A stretch of DNA of 6,497 bases from Acidobacteria bacterium UBA6911 (GTDB lineage: Bacteria; Acidobacteriota; UBA6911): NCBI GenBank assembly GCA_002451015.1, contig DKBB01000171.1, forward strand, positions 11,519 through 18,015, given 5' to 3'. The position numbers and the translations under genes are program-made. Positions 5,497 through 6,497 of the stretch are shown one piece after another. The stretch's first letter is position 1, and every line of letters starts with the position of its first letter. The notes under the pieces were generated by a model, which saw only the letters and a list, made by a program, of their open reading frames with translations, was not told where the DNA came from and did not search any database.

Positions 5497-5512
5497 TCAA
5501 GTGTTCTCATTA
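5438..5512. repeat. Two interleaved inverted repeats across the 3' end of the pentapeptide gene
   Basis: CACTTGATCAT (5438-5448) is the exact reverse complement of ATGATCAAGTG (5493-5503), which contains the TGA stop codon. TAATGAGA (5448-5455) is the exact reverse complement of TCTCATTA (5505-5512). The arms run in the order A-B-A'-B', so the two stems cannot form together as a simple hairpin and may be alternatives. The connecting segments look too short for a standard pseudoknot. Confidence 0.55.
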
Positions 5513-5528
5513 ATTTATTGATTAACAA

Positions 5529-5595
5529 CCTATACTTCCATTTGAAAATCAATGCAGACTTAATCCACTCTTTGAAATCCTAACGGAAGTATAGG
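5529..5595. repeat. 11-bp inverted repeat in the gap before the PilZ gene
   Basis: CCTATACTTCC (5529-5539) and GGAAGTATAGG (5585-5595) are perfect reverse complements separated by 45 bases. The spacing is almost equal to the 44 bases inside the preceding repeat pair. No T-run follows and no target-site duplication flanks it. It could be a large stem-loop in the transcript, a protein-binding pair, or a tiny transposon-like element. The remainder of the gap 5497-5759 is AT-rich with no gene. Confidence 0.55.
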
Positions 5596-5759
5596 CTCTA
5601 TACGGGCGTTTGAATTCATTACAGGAGTTTAATTTATTTTGAAATCGGCTAAAAATCACTATTTCTCATATTTCAAGTTTTGAGCCAGTGACTCAGGGCT
5701 GAACTAGTTTAAAGATTTTAAGAACAACAAGACAGTAATAATTTGAAATGAGGCAGCCT

Positions 5760-6089
5760 ATGTTACGGAAAAATATTGTTAATCGTAGAAAAGCACCTCG
5801 TTTTGATGCTTCTGCCATTCCTTCTCTGAAAAGTGTCCATTTAGATGAAGGCCCTGAAATTAAACTGATCAACATTTCCAGGGTGGGAGCTCTGATAGAA
5901 ATTCAGGAGCGGATGTTGCCTGGATCTAGAGTTTCCCTGAAATTCGTTACCTCGGAAATGGTCCATTTTATAGATGGGCGGATCGTTCGATGTAATGTAG
6001 ATTCGATCGATAAAGTGTTTTCGTGCCAATGTGCTATTGCTTTTGACAAAGACTTCACGATCCTTCCTCCTGATAAAGAGATATATTGA
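5760..6089 (+). CDS. Single-domain PilZ protein, probable c-di-GMP receptor
   Basis: This is a 109-residue protein. The two hallmark PilZ motifs are complete: RKAPR (residues 10-14, RxxxR) and NISRVG (residues 38-43, the D/NxSxxG motif). In characterised PilZ domains these bind the second messenger cyclic di-GMP. Beta strands typical of the barrel follow (ALIEIQ, RVSLKFV, HFIDGRIVRC, CQCAIAF). There is no transmembrane segment or extra domain, so it likely acts as a cytoplasmic adaptor on an unknown target. The start ATG 5760 has GAGG at 5750-5753, six bases before it. An in-frame ATG at 5748 lacks a ribosome binding site and would add four residues. The gene is followed by a kinase gene after 161 bases with its own promoter, so co-transcription is uncertain. 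Confidence 0.88.
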   Translation: MLRKNIVNRRKAPRFDASAIPSLKSVHLDEGPEIKLINISRVGALIEIQERMLPGSRVSLKFVTSEMVHFIDGRIVRCNVDSIDKVFSCQCAIAFDKDFTILPPDKEIY

Positions 6090-6140
6090 TTCTAGCGGCT
6101 GTATCCGGATGTAAATATTCATTTATGCCTTTACTTATAT

Positions 6141-6176
6141 TTCGCTTATGACATAAACGTTATCCTTCTATAATAG
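6141..6176 (+). promoter_or_regulatory. Candidate promoter of the Ser/Thr kinase gene
   Basis: TATAAT (6169-6174) is perfect. ATGACA (6148-6153) matches the -35 consensus at five of six positions, but with a short 15-base spacer. TTCGCTT (6141-6147) lies just upstream. The same elements at the same spacing occur at 4721-4756, which strengthens both calls. The leader to the GTG start is about 75 bases. Confidence 0.5.
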
Positions 6177-6328
6177 GAAATAGCCCAAAGCCTTTCCAAG
6201 ATTTACAGGGCAGGAAATAGCATGGAAACGGCCTCTAACTGGAGGAACCCGTGCCTGAAATCGGCCAAATGATTTCGCATTACAGAATCGTGGAAAAGAT
6301 TGGCGGCGGCGGAATGGGAGTCGTCTAT
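6141..6328 (+). repeat. Kinase promoter, leader and N-terminus paralogous to 4721-4894 (copy 2)
   Basis: This is the intact partner of the block at 4721-4894. Shared parts are TTCGCTT, GACAT, TATAATAG, AATAGCATG.AAA, CCTCT and the first 26 codons up to the VVY of the glycine loop. Many coding differences between the copies are at third codon positions, which suggests that the copies diverged while both were still translated. Confidence 0.75.
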
Positions 6329-6497
6329 AAAGCACAAGACACCAGACTGAAACGCCCCGTAGCACTGAAGTTTCTGCATGAATCGTCTGCCCGGGATCCT
6401 CGTAGAATGGAACGCTTCAAGAGGGAAGCACGCGCCGCTTCTGCTTTGAACCATCCCGGCATTGTTACGATCTACGATATCGACCAGGTTGACGGCA
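6251..6497 (+). CDS. Hanks-type serine/threonine protein kinase, N-terminal part
   Basis: The gene runs off the right edge; 82 residues are visible. It begins [20 protein letters not shown]. The ATP-binding glycine loop is GGGGMGVVY (residues 18-26), the ATP-anchoring lysine is K40 in VALK, and E59 in FKREARAAS is the likely salt-bridge glutamate of helix C, followed by [11 protein letters not shown]. These show a PknB-like kinase that phosphorylates Ser or Thr on proteins. The catalytic loop, activation loop and any sensor or TPR domain lie outside the window. The GTG start at 6251 is fixed by GGAGG at 6241-6245. Its promoter and N-terminus have a degenerate copy at 4721-4945. Such kinases with long C-terminal sensor parts are common in Acidobacteriota and Deltaproteobacteria. 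Confidence 0.93.
   Translation, partial: MPEIGQMISHYRIVEKIGGGGMGVVYKAQDTRLKRPVALKFLHESSARDPRRMERFKREARAASALNHPGIVTIYDIDQVDG

Noticed and set aside
5438..5512. Classical H-type pseudoknot from the interleaved arms
   Set aside because: The connectors are only 0-1 base long and cannot span stems of 8-11 bp, so alternative hairpins are more likely.
5529..5595. Intrinsic terminator or complete mobile element
   Set aside because: There is no T-run after the stem and no flanking target-site duplication, and the 45-base interior encodes nothing.
5748..5750. ATG at 5748 as start of the PilZ gene
   Set aside because: There is no ribosome binding site before it; GAGG at 5750-5753 is well placed for ATG 5760 instead.

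Overview
The window looks like a stretch of a bacterial chromosome, most likely from a Deltaproteobacterium (Desulfobacterota) or possibly an Acidobacteriota. Three things point there: an XRE regulator fused to a cysteine-rich two-CW type tail, a Hanks-type Ser/Thr kinase with a [11 protein letters not shown] glycine loop, and a stand-alone PilZ protein. Every convincing gene reads on the + strand. No tRNA, rRNA, CRISPR array or intact insertion sequence was seen. The species call is inference.

Layout. (1) At 2-985 is the C-terminal part of a tannase/feruloyl-esterase family protein. Its fold markers are kept, but all three expected catalytic residues appear to be substituted. (2) At 986-1736 is a long gap with GC-rich hairpins, a weak minus-strand coding relic, and a promoter with a cluster of palindromic GTGATA half-sites. 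(3) At 1737-2126 is the XRE/two-CW regulator. (4) At 2273-4479 are a 65-residue ORF and, joined to it by an ATGA overlap, a 670-residue probably Tat-exported protein made of two copies of an NTF2-like, DUF8021-resembling module. (5) At 4480-4944 is a gap holding a degenerate duplicate of the promoter, leader and N-terminus of the kinase found at the right edge. (6) At 4945-5496 is a pentapeptide-repeat protein joined to that relic by a TGATG overlap. (7) At 5760-6089 is a single-domain PilZ protein. (8) From 6251 runs the start of a Ser/Thr protein kinase that leaves the window.

How the parts may work together. The right half carries signalling parts: a c-di-GMP receptor, a Ser/Thr kinase and a pentapeptide-repeat protein whose upstream region derives from a kinase gene. 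The left half carries an apparent pseudo-esterase and an exported NTF2-like repeat protein, with a probably autoregulated transcription factor between them. No single operon covers the window, because gaps of 146-751 bases separate most genes.

The two most notable observations are the apparent loss of the whole catalytic triad in the tannase-family protein, and the paralogous pair at 4721-4894 and 6141-6328. In that pair a kinase promoter, 5' leader and N-terminus have been copied, and the first copy now leads into a pentapeptide-repeat gene.
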